Assembly (NCBI RefSeq): GCF_003417465.1
Contig: NZ_QVMV01000027.1
Coordinates: 1 to 64,000 of the forward strand
Reading direction: 5' to 3'
From: Wenzhouxiangella sp. 15190
GTDB taxonomy: Bacteria > Pseudomonadota > Gammaproteobacteria > Xanthomonadales > Wenzhouxiangellaceae
DNA length: 64,000 nucleotides
Shown: in pieces, positions 33,583 to 42,206 of the stretch
How the letters are laid out: each line of letters starts with the position of its first letter
Numbering within the stretch: position 1 is the stretch's first letter
Position numbers and translations under genes: made by a program
The notes under the pieces: generated by a model
Told to the model about the DNA's origin: nothing
Database searches by the model: none
What the model saw: the letters and a program-made list of their open reading frames with translations, nothing else

Positions 33583-34875
33583 ATGCGCAGCATCATCGCC
33601 ATCTTCACTCTGCTGTTCGGCATCGGGCTGATGCTGACCGGCAATGGCCTGATCGGCACCCTGCTGGGCGTGCGCGGCGGTATCGAGGGGTTTTCCAGTT
33701 CCGTGCTCGGGATGATCATGGCCGGCTACTTCACCGGCTTCGTCACCGGAACCTTCATCGTTCCCCGCCTGATTCGCGTTGCCGGCTACGTGCGCACCTT
33801 CGCCGCCCTGGCATCGATCTGCTCGGTCACCGTTCTGCTGCACGGCCTGTACCCGGACCCGCTGGTCTGGTTCGTGGCCCGGGCCGCGGCCGGCATTTGC
33901 ATCGTCGGCATCTACATCATCATCGAGAGCTGGCTCAACGAACAAACGACCAACGAGCAGCGCGGACACATCTTTTCGGCCTACATGACCACGACGTTTG
34001 TCGGCCTGGGCATCGGCCAGTTGCTGCTGCAGGCCGGCGACGTCAACACCCTGCAACTCTTCGCCCTGGGCTCGGTTCTGATGTCGATTGGCCTGGTGCC
34101 GGTTGCGTTCACCCGGGTCCAGGAACCGCCGCTTGTCGAGGCCCACCGTCTCGGCCTGCGTAAGCTTTACGAAGGGTCGCCGCTGGGCGTGGTCGGCGCC
34201 CTGTTCTCCGGCGTCGGCACCGGCGCTTTCTGGGGCCTGGCGCCGGTCATGGCCGCCGGCATCGGCCTGAATCCTGCCGGCATTTCCGGCTTCATGGCCC
34301 TGAGCATCCTCGGCGGAGCGCTCGTGATGTGGCCCATCGGCCATTTATCCGACCGCCTCGATCGGCGCAAAGTCCTGGCCTGGGTCTGCTTGATGACCGG
34401 CATCGCCGCATTGGGCGCGCTGTGGCTGATCACCTGGGACCCGCGGCTGATCCTGGTCGCTGGTTTCCTGTACGGGGCGACGGCTTTCAGCATTTATTCA
34501 CTGTCGGCCGCGCATACCAACGACCACATCGGAACTGAACACATGCTCGAGGCCACCTCCAGCCTGCAGCTGCTCTACGGCTCGGGTGCGATCGCCGGGC
34601 CGCTGACCGCGGGGTTTTTGATGCAGTGGATCGGGCCGACGATTCTGCTCGGCTTCATGGGCGGCGCTGCGCTGGTGCCGGCCGGTTTCGCGTTCTGGCG
34701 CATGTGGGTGCGCCCGCCGGTGTCCCGGGATAATCAGGGCGAATGGGTACCGCAGTTCGCCACCTCGCCGGCGGCGCTGGAGATGCTTCCTGATCAGGAG
34801 GACGAAACCAAAACGACCGGGGAGGATATCGAAGCAGGGCCCCGGGAAGATGCCAAGCCCCAAGCAAAATCCTGA
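33583..34875 (+). CDS. MFS transporter (YcaD-like)
   Basis: 430 residues with 12 predicted helices. The sequence pattern follows the major facilitator superfamily, close to YcaD-type transporters (FGIGLMLTGNGLIGTLL, IVGIYIIIESWLNEQTT, LSDRLDRRKVLAWVCL in the loop between helices 8 and 9). The substrate is unknown. The C-terminal 60 residues are a hydrophilic acidic tail. The gene ends in a long palindrome (34868-34910) that includes its stop codon and precedes the DUF4143 gene. Confidence 0.88.
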   Translation: MRSIIAIFTLLFGIGLMLTGNGLIGTLLGVRGGIEGFSSSVLGMIMAGYFTGFVTGTFIVPRLIRVAGYVRTFAALASICSVTVLLHGLYPDPLVWFVARAAAGICIVGIYIIIESWLNEQTTNEQRGHIFSAYMTTTFVGLGIGQLLLQAGDVNTLQLFALGSVLMSIGLVPVAFTRVQEPPLVEAHRLGLRKLYEGSPLGVVGALFSGVGTGAFWGLAPVMAAGIGLNPAGISGFMALSILGGALVMWPIGHLSDRLDRRKVLAWVCLMTGIAALGALWLITWDPRLILVAGFLYGATAFSIYSLSAAHTNDHIGTEHMLEATSSLQLLYGSGAIAGPLTAGFLMQWIGPTILLGFMGGAALVPAGFAFWRMWVRPPVSRDNQGEWVPQFATSPAALEMLPDQEDETKTTGEDIEAGPREDAKPQAKS

Positions 34876-34910
34876 CAAATTCAAAGTGTCATTTTGAATT
34901 TGTCAGGATT
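34868..34910. promoter_or_regulatory. 18-bp perfect inverted repeat before the DUF4143 gene
   Basis: AATCCTGACAAATTCAAA (34868-34885) and its exact reverse complement (34893-34910) are separated by GTGTCAT. It covers the stop TGA of the MFS gene and ends 17 bases before the DUF4143 start. There is no T-run, so an operator is more likely than a terminator. A weak TTGAAT..CAGAAT promoter-like pair overlaps its right half, which would put the start of RNA very near the ATG. Confidence 0.65.
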
Positions 34911-34927
34911 CATGGCAGAATAGCGTC

Positions 34928-36118
34928 ATGATCGAGCGCGACCTCGCCCCACACATCCTGAAGGCCGCAGACAACTTCGGCGCTGTCACTCTCACCGGTC
35001 CACGACAGAGCGGCAAGTCCACATTGTGCCGAAGCCTGTTTCCAGACTTTCACTACGCTAACCTGGAAGCACCCGATACTCGCCTGTATGCACAGGAAGA
35101 TCCGAAAAGCTTCCTTCAGAGCCTCTCGGGCGGCGCAATCATCGACGAGATCCAGAATGTACCCGAGCTGGCTTCCTGGTTGCAGGTCGAAATCGATCGA
35201 AATACCGGACCCGGCCAGTGGATCCTGACCGGCTCGCAGAACTTCGCTATTTCCGAATCGGTTAGCCAATCACTGGCCGGCCGAACAGCCATGCTGAACC
35301 TGATGCCCCTGACACTCAATGAGGCTCAGCGCTTCAAGTCTGACGTGACGAATTCACTCGAGCAGGTCCTACTGCATGGCGGCTACCCCAGGATCTACGA
35401 CCAAGGCATGGATGCGGCGGAGTGGTTGGCTTCCTACGTGGCGACCTACGTAGAGCGCGACGTCCGCTCGATTGCCTCAGTTTCCGACCTGACCGCATTT
35501 CAGCGATTTCTGGGCTTGTGCGCAGGCCGTAGCGGACAGGTGCTCAACTACTCGGCACTGGCCAATGACTGCGGGATTTCCCAACCTACCGCCAAGGCCT
35601 GGCTTTCAATTCTTGAAGCCAGCTTTCTGGTATTTCTAGTCCCTGCATGGTCCGGGAACATTCGCAAGCGTCTGACGCGAAGCCCCCGCATGGTTTTTGC
35701 CGACTGCGGACTGCTGTGCTGGCTGCTCGACATTCGCAACTCGAATCAGCTTCGCACGCACCCACTTCGCGGCGCTGTGTTTGAAAGCTGGGCCCTGGCC
35801 GAGGTCTTCAAGCGTCGTCTGCATGCCAACGAACGCAGGGGAATGTATTTCTACCGGGATCAAGCCGGATTGGAAGTCGACCTCGTCCTCGAAACTGGTG
35901 GCAAGGCCGACCTGATTGAGTTCAAATCCGGTCAGACGATCTCCAGAAACATGACCCGACCACTCAGTCGGCTCGTCGATCTGCTCGGCGAAGACTACGT
36001 GCGAAGCGCCTCGGTGCTATATGGCGGCGAGGAGACTCAAAGGCGCTCAGACGTTCGAATCCTGCCCTGGCATGCCACAGCGGAATTGGCCATCGAGGCA
36101 CTGAACGAAATCGACTGA
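34928..36118 (+). CDS. AAA family ATPase with DUF4143 domain
   Basis: 396 residues. Walker A TGPRQSGKSTL is at about 23-33, Walker B-like GGAIIDEIQNVP, a sensor motif ILTGSQNF, and the C-terminal DUF4143 domain with the pattern VFESWALAEVFKRR then YFYRDQAGLEVDLVLE, KADLIEFKSG, of a nuclease-like fold. Function unknown; such proteins are scattered and often subject to transfer. It follows a perfect palindrome that may be its operator. Base use is less GC-rich than its neighbours, in keeping with an acquired gene. Confidence 0.88.
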   Translation: MIERDLAPHILKAADNFGAVTLTGPRQSGKSTLCRSLFPDFHYANLEAPDTRLYAQEDPKSFLQSLSGGAIIDEIQNVPELASWLQVEIDRNTGPGQWILTGSQNFAISESVSQSLAGRTAMLNLMPLTLNEAQRFKSDVTNSLEQVLLHGGYPRIYDQGMDAAEWLASYVATYVERDVRSIASVSDLTAFQRFLGLCAGRSGQVLNYSALANDCGISQPTAKAWLSILEASFLVFLVPAWSGNIRKRLTRSPRMVFADCGLLCWLLDIRNSNQLRTHPLRGAVFESWALAEVFKRRLHANERRGMYFYRDQAGLEVDLVLETGGKADLIEFKSGQTISRNMTRPLSRLVDLLGEDYVRSASVLYGGEETQRRSDVRILPWHATAELAIEALNEID

Positions 36119-36175
36119 GCCGCCTCGCCTGAGCCATCGAGCAAGTGGCCATCCTGCAAAAACGACCGGACTGTC

Positions 36176-36207
36176 GTCCCGGAAACGCCGAAGGCGTTAT
36201 CCGGGAC
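36176..36207. terminator. Two-way hairpin between convergent genes
   Basis: GTCCCGGAAACGCC (36176-36189) pairs with GGCGTTATCCGGGAC (36193-36207) around a GAA loop, with one unpaired base. It lies between the DUF4143 gene (ending 36118) and the kinase gene on minus (ending 36229). It is a family of CCCGGATAACGCC hairpins seen in intergenic space; no T-run. Confidence 0.55.
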
Positions 36208-36228
36208 CCCCAAGAAACAACTCCCCAC

Positions 36229-37287
36229 CTACTCCAACGGCAACAAGAGTTCGACGCGGAATGTATTGCCGTCCCGACGCGTCCGCAGGTGGGCGCCTTC
36301 TTCCCAGGCCAGTTCAAGGCGCTGGCGGATGTTTTCCAGGGCCGTTCGATTGCCCGGGACGGGTTTGGAATCCTTCGCGGGTACCGGGTTCTCGATAACG
36401 AATCGCAATCGCTTCCTTTTCGACAACCCGCCGCGGATCGAAAGCGTGCCCCCATCGGGCAGACGCGATATGCCGTGCACCACGGCATTCTCGATCAACG
36501 GCTGGATCAGCAACGCCGGCAGTTCATGCTCGAGCGGCAAGTCGTCGGCCAGTTCCCAGTCCACGTTCAGACGCTCACCCAGGCGCAAGGCTTCCAGGCG
36601 AAGGTAGCCGCGCACCAAATCCAGTTCGTCGGCCAGCGAATGCGTCGCACCCGAACGCAGGCCGGTTCTCAGCAGATCCGACAGATCAAGCGTGGCCTGC
36701 TCGGCCTGGTCGGGCTTGTCGTGGACCAGGCTGGCGATTGTGTTGAGGGCGTTGAACAGGAAATGCGGCCGAATGCTGGCCTGCAGTGCGTCCAGTCGGG
36801 CGCGTGACTCTGCCACAACCTGTTTCTGCCAGCGGCTCTGAAGGGCCAGGTAACGCGATACGGCGAAGCCGCCGACCAGCGCGAACAGCATGTTGCGCAA
36901 CAGGAAAAAGAGGGGATTCTCATGCGCCACGAGCGCGAGGGTCGACAGCCAGGGGTCGGCCCCGATAACGATCAAGGAAGTAATCCCAACAACCAACTGG
37001 ACGACCAGGAAGAAGACCGTCGCTTCCGCCAGCGCAATGCGCGCGGGCAGGTAGCGAACCAGGGAGCAATGCAGCGCGACCACGACGACGCACACCCACA
37101 CAATGAATACGGCCTTCAGACCGAAAACCGGCCAGAAATCCGAGAAGGCGTGAATCTCGATCAGGCTCAGGCAAAGCGCCAGAAGAATGCCCGCGAGCAG
37201 GAAAACCAGTAGGCTGGAAGAGGAATCGCAGAACCGGCTGCGCCCGGGGCGCAGCCGGTTACGGTTAGATGATGGCACGGCAATCAA
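36229..37287 (-). CDS. LytS/AlgZ-type sensor histidine kinase
   Basis: 352 residues. Four or more membrane segments occupy residues about 27-145. The HisKA-like box IRPHFLFNALN has the phospho-accepting His at 175, and the ATP-binding IENAVVHGISR is near 265. The glycine box (ALENIRQRLE) is that of the AlgZ/FimS group, whose members lack a normal HisKA. FimS with AlgR controls the minor-pilin operon in Pseudomonas. Here no response-regulator gene lies next to it. It starts 20 bases after pilX, so it is read with the pilin genes. A hairpin at 36176-36207 follows its end. Confidence 0.86.
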   Translation of the reverse strand: MIAVPSSNRNRLRPGRSRFCDSSSSLLVFLLAGILLALCLSLIEIHAFSDFWPVFGLKAVFIVWVCVVVVALHCSLVRYLPARIALAEATVFFLVVQLVVGITSLIVIGADPWLSTLALVAHENPLFFLLRNMLFALVGGFAVSRYLALQSRWQKQVVAESRARLDALQASIRPHFLFNALNTIASLVHDKPDQAEQATLDLSDLLRTGLRSGATHSLADELDLVRGYLRLEALRLGERLNVDWELADDLPLEHELPALLIQPLIENAVVHGISRLPDGGTLSIRGGLSKRKRLRFVIENPVPAKDSKPVPGNRTALENIRQRLELAWEEGAHLRTRRDGNTFRVELLLPLE

Positions 37288-37307
37288 GCACTGCCACGGT
37301 CACCGAA

Positions 37308-39311
37308 TCAGGAGTCGGGCGACGGCAGGGCAGAACAACCCTCAAAGTCTGAGCTGGTATCACGCCAGCCCAGGTTTTCACGCCAACCACCAATGATCAT
37401 ATCCGTCTCACTGTTGATCCCCATGCAGTCGCACTTGGGGATCCACTTATGCCAGGCGAACTGATTCCAGATATCGCCGTCCAGATCCTCGATATCCGCG
37501 TTGTATTCGGTATTCTTGTCTGGATGGTTGCAATAATCGTCATCGAAGTGACTTGGGTTTTCGTAATAGTCATCGTTGGAATCTGCCGGCAGACTGCTTT
37601 CCTTCTTGCTTGCGCACAGCAACTCGTGCCTCATCTTCAACAGCCTGCGGCAGTCATAGACAAAGGATTGGTTGCCACCACCATTCCAGCTCAGGTCTGT
37701 AGCCTCGAGATTGAAAGGAAAGTCCGAGTCCGGATCCCAAAGCCATTTATTGGGATCAAAGCCATAAGAATCCGGGGGCCAGTTATCGGTCAACACGAAA
37801 TCCGGAATCAGTCGCCCGAAACGATCCCGAGGCCGCGTGCTCGCGTCCTGGTGCTCAAGCATTGGTGCTGTTGAATCGCCGCAAGTACCAAAAACAATAT
37901 CAAGCCCGCACCAATTATATGACGCGGGATTTCCGTCAGTATCGCTAAACTTGGGATCACCGGAACCATCATATCCGTCGAACTGAACCTCTCTATCACC
38001 CCAAGGCAAGACACTGCTCGCTAGTAGCACCGGTCGATCATTGTGCATCTTTACCTCGTAGGAACCTGAAGAAACTTCCTCTTTTACGACAGGATAGGCA
38101 AGCGCATCGCGTTCAAGCAAATCAGCCGCAACAGCCTCGCTCGAGGCCGGGTCCGGCGTCAGGTTGGTCGCCACGACGCTGCCCTCAGGCGCACCACCAC
38201 TACCACCGCCGCCAACATCGAAACCACCACCAAGAGACACGAGCAATCCCTTAAAATCCGGAGTTCCCTTCCATGTCAACGTGCCACGCACAATCAAGAT
38301 ACCGTGACTGCCCTTCTTGGTATTACCCTTGACAGTCAGATCGCCATCGACATAGGTGATCGCAGGATTCCCTTCTGAGCCAAATTGCGGCTTTCCGGGA
38401 AGATCCTTAACGTCACTTTCGGACCAATAGCCACTATCGTCCGAAGTTTCCGAGTGGTCCGGCAAACCAAGCTTCAGCCAAAATATAAACTGTGCCAAAT
38501 TTAGAGGCTTGTCCCACGGTTCAGGCATATCGCCGTGGGTAATTCCACCTTCCAGGTTATCCAGCACCTGCTTCTTCAATGGGTCCCTGAGCTTTGCAGC
38601 ATCTGTAGGAGTCTGCGTCACAACAGCAGGGCCGCACATTCCATCCATTGATAGAGAGCCAGAGGTAGGCTCGTTGAAATCACCCACGGGACCCGGCAGA
38701 CAAAATGCGCATGTTGGATCGGCGGGGGCTGCTTCAGCGACCTGCACTTCGATCTCTCGCGTTGATATGACGGCTCCGTCGCCGCTTAAGGCTTCACCTT
38801 GGTTAAGGATAAAAAGCTTGGACGGGTTTTCGATCCAACTGTCAACCAGATTGCCATCCTCATCGTACACTTCCGATTCCGCCCAGTTCTGGCAACAATA
38901 CATCCGTTGTTTCAGTTGCGTCCCGTCATCTGTTGTCCCAATCGTGGCAAAATCACCATTTGCCGGATATTGCCACACGAGATTGTCGGTCAGGGCATCG
39001 TCAGTGTCCACGCTGTGAGCGTAGCCACAAAGGATATCGTAGTCATCATGCTGCGCGTCCGTATCGGGCCAAAAACTGTCGTCATTAAGAATGTCATCCG
39101 CATTGTCATAAAACAGATCGAGCGAGCGGCCAACACCTTCCGATGCAGCCTCAAAGGATTCAGCTTGCGTGCGCGCATTGCCCGACATCCTTTCCTGCAT
39201 GATAGTGCCATTCATGGCGGCAACGCCAATTACGGTCAGCACAAGCAGAATCAGCAAACTGAGAACCAGCGCAACACCTGATTGACTTTTGCAAGCGACG
39301 CCTATATTCAT
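37308..39311 (-). CDS. Very long PilX-type pilus assembly protein
   Basis: 667 residues, against about 170-200 in PilX. Only the first 100 or so are PilX-like: the hydrophobic helix SQSGVALVLSLLILLVLTVIG, then AMNGTIMQERMSGNARTQAES, the standard PilX N-terminus. Residues about 220-550 hold a domain with repeated short strands (VDGDLTVKGNTKKGSHGIL, then GGGFDVGGGGSGGAPEGS), as in polymer-forming beta-helix proteins, plus Cys-rich loops. The sequence is unusually rich in Asp, Asn and Ser and GC is lower than flanking genes. ATG 39311 follows GGAG. It is read with pilW (32 bases upstream) and the kinase gene. No pilY1 gene is present. Confidence 0.82.
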   Translation of the reverse strand: MNIGVACKSQSGVALVLSLLILLVLTVIGVAAMNGTIMQERMSGNARTQAESFEAASEGVGRSLDLFYDNADDILNDDSFWPDTDAQHDDYDILCGYAHSVDTDDALTDNLVWQYPANGDFATIGTTDDGTQLKQRMYCCQNWAESEVYDEDGNLVDSWIENPSKLFILNQGEALSGDGAVISTREIEVQVAEAAPADPTCAFCLPGPVGDFNEPTSGSLSMDGMCGPAVVTQTPTDAAKLRDPLKKQVLDNLEGGITHGDMPEPWDKPLNLAQFIFWLKLGLPDHSETSDDSGYWSESDVKDLPGKPQFGSEGNPAITYVDGDLTVKGNTKKGSHGILIVRGTLTWKGTPDFKGLLVSLGGGFDVGGGGSGGAPEGSVVATNLTPDPASSEAVAADLLERDALAYPVVKEEVSSGSYEVKMHNDRPVLLASSVLPWGDREVQFDGYDGSGDPKFSDTDGNPASYNWCGLDIVFGTCGDSTAPMLEHQDASTRPRDRFGRLIPDFVLTDNWPPDSYGFDPNKWLWDPDSDFPFNLEATDLSWNGGGNQSFVYDCRRLLKMRHELLCASKKESSLPADSNDDYYENPSHFDDDYCNHPDKNTEYNADIEDLDGDIWNQFAWHKWIPKCDCMGINSETDMIIGGWRENLGWRDTSSDFEGCSALPSPDS

Positions 39312-39343
39312 TTCGTCATTCTCCTTAAAGGGAACTCGCCCAG

Positions 39344-40078
39344 CTAGCTTCCGCTAGTCGCGAAAATCCTGTCCATGGCCGAATTCCTGAATGTTGCAAC
39401 AAGCTCGACGAAGCGTTCCTCCAGATCACCGGATGAACCGCGAAGACCTTCGAATGTCATTCCGATAATGACGCCGATGCAACGATCATCGGGAGCCACT
39501 GTATCGACCTCTTGACAGACGTGATCAGTGACTCGATCGTTATCGCCTTGTATCAGACGAAAATTCAATCCGGTAACGCCCGCGATAAGCGCCTGGCTAT
39601 CGACATCGGTCCGTTTACCGTCTTCATCAACATATGCACCTTCGCACATCAACTCATCAGTGTCTGCGTTGACGTAATATCGATTCTCCACCGCGTAATA
39701 CTTTCTGGTGTCGTCAGTTTCGGAGAAGGGATCCGAGCAATGCCCTCTACCGGCATATCGTATTACGAGCTCGGTGCCATCATCGGATACTACGGCCATA
39801 CGGTCGCTGATCTCGTCGGCATTGCCGATGGTCAGGGTCATTTCATCACGAAAACCGGCGTTTCTGACGTCACGAACAAGGTAGTCGCTGGCAAATCTCA
39901 CGTTTTCCTGTAGCCGAGACAACCGGTCGACATCTTCGTATGTCGACTTAGTCGACACGTACATCAGGATAACGCCGCCCAGCAGGAACAACGACAAGAC
40001 CATAGCAACCATCAATTCGATGAGGGTAAAGCCCATGCGAAGTGGTGGTAGCATCGATCGCTTAGGAATCGTTATCAT
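39344..40078 (-). CDS. Minor pilin PilW
   Basis: 244 residues. The type IV prepilin motif is GFTLIELMVAMVLSLFLLGG, cut after Gly, with a hydrophobic assembly helix. The following YVSTKSTYEDVDRLSRLQENVRFA and DYLVRDVRNAGFR are typical of PilW. Minor pilins prime pilus assembly and cap its tip. ATG 40078 is chosen because AGGA precedes it; the upstream TTG at 40081 is one codon away. The gene lies between pilV and pilX. Confidence 0.86.
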   Translation of the reverse strand: MITIPKRSMLPPLRMGFTLIELMVAMVLSLFLLGGVILMYVSTKSTYEDVDRLSRLQENVRFASDYLVRDVRNAGFRDEMTLTIGNADEISDRMAVVSDDGTELVIRYAGRGHCSDPFSETDDTRKYYAVENRYYVNADTDELMCEGAYVDEDGKRTDVDSQALIAGVTGLNFRLIQGDNDRVTDHVCQEVDTVAPDDRCIGVIIGMTFEGLRGSSGDLEERFVELVATFRNSAMDRIFATSGS

Positions 40079-40088
40079 CAACTTCGTC

Positions 40089-40628
40089 CTACAGATAAGT
40101 CGGCCGACAAACCATCACGATCCTTCCCCCAAAGGTTTCCTTATCGGAGTCCAGTTCGAATCGCGCTTCGGTCCACGTAAAAGAAAAATTGATCTCCTGG
40201 TAGTCAAGCGGCTTTTCAGCAGTCCCGGCAGGCGTACTACTTACACTGAAGTCATCCTCCCGCACCGCCAGGCTCGGTGGCGCAAATCGAGTGGCGTCAG
40301 TCCATCCGCCGTCGCCAAGACTGGACTTGTTCCAATCCGTTACCAACCCTTTTGCAACTTCCTTAACTACATCGCTTGTCAGACACCCATCGGAATCCAG
40401 GGCAGTTGTGTCTGGATCGCTGACTTCCAACGTGATGCGCTGCCATAATCGCTCCTCCAAATCAAGGGTAAGCGCCGATGCGGCCGAGTAGTAGGACGCG
40501 GAATGCACGTTCTTCAGTGAAGTTATCATCAGCGCACCAAGACCTACAAGACCGATGGACAAAACCAGCAACGCGATTAGCGCTTCGATCAATGTCAAAC
40601 CACTTTGACGATGGAATTTCTTGATCAT
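40089..40628 (-). CDS. Minor pilin PilV
   Basis: 179 residues. It has the prepilin motif SGLTLIEALIALLVLSIGLVGL, then MITSLKNVHSASYYSAAS as PilV. The rest is fast-evolving. ATG 40628 follows AAGGAA at good spacing; an earlier in-frame start at 40655 has no ribosome site. It is separated from fimT by 11 bases and from pilW by 10. Confidence 0.84.
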   Translation of the reverse strand: MIKKFHRQSGLTLIEALIALLVLSIGLVGLGALMITSLKNVHSASYYSAASALTLDLEERLWQRITLEVSDPDTTALDSDGCLTSDVVKEVAKGLVTDWNKSSLGDGGWTDATRFAPPSLAVREDDFSVSSTPAGTAEKPLDYQEINFSFTWTEARFELDSDKETFGGRIVMVCRPTYL

Positions 40629-40639
40629 TGTTGGGTTCC

Positions 40640-41143
40640 TTATTTTCCCGAGCACGATGCCGCGCTGGACGAGAGCTGGCCGGTTGGCATAATGTCGATT
40701 TCCCTACGCTGGCGGTCACCGGAGCAGTTAGTATGCTTGAGCACAAGGCTTATCGGCCCGAATGGCTCCAGGTAGCCGCGGCTGTTGAACGTCAGTGACG
40801 ATGCCCCGCTAAGCAGAACATCGTTGTAGCTTGCGCAACGCAGCACGCCAACGGTGCATTCTTCAGAGTCTTCGGTACTGTCGGGGCTTCTTACTTCAGC
40901 ACTCCATCCATCCGTTCCGGAAATCAAGTCAACGTCAATACTCTTGTTTCTTCGAATGGCCTCGCTGCGTGCAAAATTGATCAATGCAACGAGTTCGTTC
41001 GTCTGCCCGGTTACCTCGTTGTTACGGATTAGGTTGGACAATGAAGGAACCGCGATGGTCAACAGAATTGCCGCTACGGCGATCGCGACGATCAACTCGA
41101 TCAGCGTAAAACCAGCTGTTCTCTTGAATTTCTCGTGGCCCAT
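40640..41143 (-). CDS. Pseudopilin FimT/GspH-like
   Basis: 167 residues. The prepilin motif AGFTLIELIVAIAVAAILLT is followed by VPSLSNLIRNNEVTGQTNEL, the FimT/FimU/GspH pattern, with the NFARSEAIRRN segment. It is the usual first minor-pilin gene in pilus clusters. ATG 41143 follows GGGGAA and is two bases after the pilE stop. Confidence 0.87.
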   Translation of the reverse strand: MGHEKFKRTAGFTLIELIVAIAVAAILLTIAVPSLSNLIRNNEVTGQTNELVALINFARSEAIRRNKSIDVDLISGTDGWSAEVRSPDSTEDSEECTVGVLRCASYNDVLLSGASSLTFNSRGYLEPFGPISLVLKHTNCSGDRQRREIDIMPTGQLSSSAASCSGK

Positions 41144-41145
41144 AA

Positions 41146-41535
41146 TCAGTTTCCCCAGCACCGGTCGGTATCAGAACCACCGTGGCCTTTATTGCCCTCG
41201 TCATCCAGAGTGAAGGGACTGCAGTCATCTCCGCTTTGCGGACCGTCCGATTTAGCGGTGGCTGTCACCGTGTAGGAGGTCGCTTCATCAGCAACCGTTA
41301 TTGTGTAATAGCCGTCCTGAGAATCTTCAGGGCTGGAAACGCAGTTCTCATAGGTGCTTGTTCGGGTAAAACACCGCTCCAGTTGCTGCGCCGTTTCCAT
41401 CAACGACGTAACAGCATCAGCCCTTCGACCTTTCTCAACCTGCGCCTGATAAGACGGCAGCGCGATGGCCACGATGATTGCCAGAATGGCGATCGTGATC
41501 ATCAGCTCGATCAATGTAAATCCGCGCTCTCTCAT
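41146..41535 (-). CDS. Type IV pilin PilE-like
   Basis: 129 residues. It has a perfect prepilin motif MRERGFTLIELMITIAILAI with short leader, then the SYQAQVEKGRRADA segment typical of PilE. C-terminal cysteines could form the disulfide loop (near residues 106 and 127). It is the first gene of the operon, but in known clusters pilE comes last, after pilY1; here pilY1 is missing. A promoter-like pair lies 100 bases upstream. Confidence 0.87.
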   Translation of the reverse strand: MRERGFTLIELMITIAILAIIVAIALPSYQAQVEKGRRADAVTSLMETAQQLERCFTRTSTYENCVSSPEDSQDGYYTITVADEATSYTVTATAKSDGPQSGDDCSPFTLDDEGNKGHGGSDTDRCWGN

Positions 41536-41631
41536 TGCATGACTGCCTTTTCGTGTTCTCCCGGCCCGGATTATGGCGGATCGGGGGCGGGGACGCCAAT
41601 CAGCCGCAAATCCGTTTTGCGGGAATTTAAC

Positions 41632-41659
41632 AGTCTAGGAGTTGCGCGCGGCGGCGCAA
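41632..41659 (-). promoter_or_regulatory. Possible promoter of the pilin operon
   Basis: On minus: TTGCGC (41659-41654), 16-base spacer, TAGACT (41637-41632). It would give a leader of about 90 bases. The match is moderate. Confidence 0.4.
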
Positions 41660-41770
41660 GGACTTGCCGATGGGCGGCAGTCTGCGGGAGATGAGCGGTG
41701 GATTTGCGGCAGCAAAGTCGCCTTCAGAACACAAGAATCCAGCGGAAACCCGCGGGAAAGCGAAATGCCA

Positions 41771-41836
41771 CCATGAAAATCGGAAGGTCGGTTGCAGATT
41801 TTCATGGCACCTGGCCGCTTCTTGATTCGCGGCCAG
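41771..41836. repeat. Two adjacent inverted repeats after rpmE2
   Basis: CCATGAAAATC (41771-41781) with GATTTTCATGG (41797-41807), 11 bp; and CTGGCCGC (41811-41818) with GCGGCCAG (41829-41836), 8 bp. Both lie after the rpmE2 stop. The second could be a weak terminator, but no T-run follows. Confidence 0.45.
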
Positions 41837-41861
41837 GCGAAAGGGCCCGCATAGCGCGGAC

Positions 41862-42113
41862 TTACTTCTTGCCCTTGCCGTAGCGCTGCTTGAAGCGATC
41901 GACGCGGCCACCGGAGTCCATGATCTTGTGCTTGCCGGTGTAGAAGGGGTGCGACTTGCTCGAGACTTCCACCTTGACCAGCGGGTACTCGTTGCCGTCT
42001 TCCCACTTGATGGTTTCCTGGGTCTTGACGGTCGAGCGGGTCTTGAACATCAGGTCGCTGGAGAGGTCCTGGAACACCACTTCGCGGTATTCGGGATGAA
42101 TTTCGGGTTTCAT
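41862..42113 (-). CDS. rpmE2: Ribosomal protein L31, type B (zinc-free)
   Basis: 83 residues: [16 protein letters not shown].., then [12 protein letters not shown].., [30 protein letters not shown]. It lacks the CxxC zinc pairs of the main form, so it is the type-B L31 that replaces the zinc protein. In organisms with both, the type-B form is switched on in zinc shortage through Zur. No Zur-like palindrome was obvious. ATG 42113 is chosen by family length; the frame runs further upstream but has no likeness. Confidence 0.95.
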   Translation of the reverse strand: MKPEIHPEYREVVFQDLSSDLMFKTRSTVKTQETIKWEDGNEYPLVKVEVSSKSHPFYTGKHKIMDSGGRVDRFKQRYGKGKK

Positions 42114-42206
42114 GGCACTCGATTCCTGGGTCGGTCTTTCAGAAAATAGCCGGGTATTTTCATTCATCAGGGTGCTTTTTGCAAGCGAGAGGCTCCAGCC
42201 CTGATC

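Larger units (their letters stand above)
41536..41861. other. Intergenic region between rpmE2 and pilE
   Basis: 326 bases. It holds a promoter-like pair for the pilin operon (41632-41659) and two inverted repeats near the rpmE2 end. No gene or sigma-54 box (GG-N10-GC) of good quality is seen, although pilin promoters often use sigma-54. Confidence 0.5.

Noticed and set aside
34868-34910. Intrinsic terminator of the MFS gene
   Set aside because: The stem is AT-rich and no T-run follows; it lies right before a start codon, so an operator is more likely.
37308-41535. Recent horizontal transfer of the pilin cluster
   Set aside because: Base use looks somewhat lower in GC, but pilin genes evolve fast and no flanking mobility gene or site is present, so transfer cannot be claimed.
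41536-41861. Sigma-54 promoter for pilE
   Set aside because: No GG-N10-GC pair of good quality in the right orientation; a sigma-70-like pair fits better.
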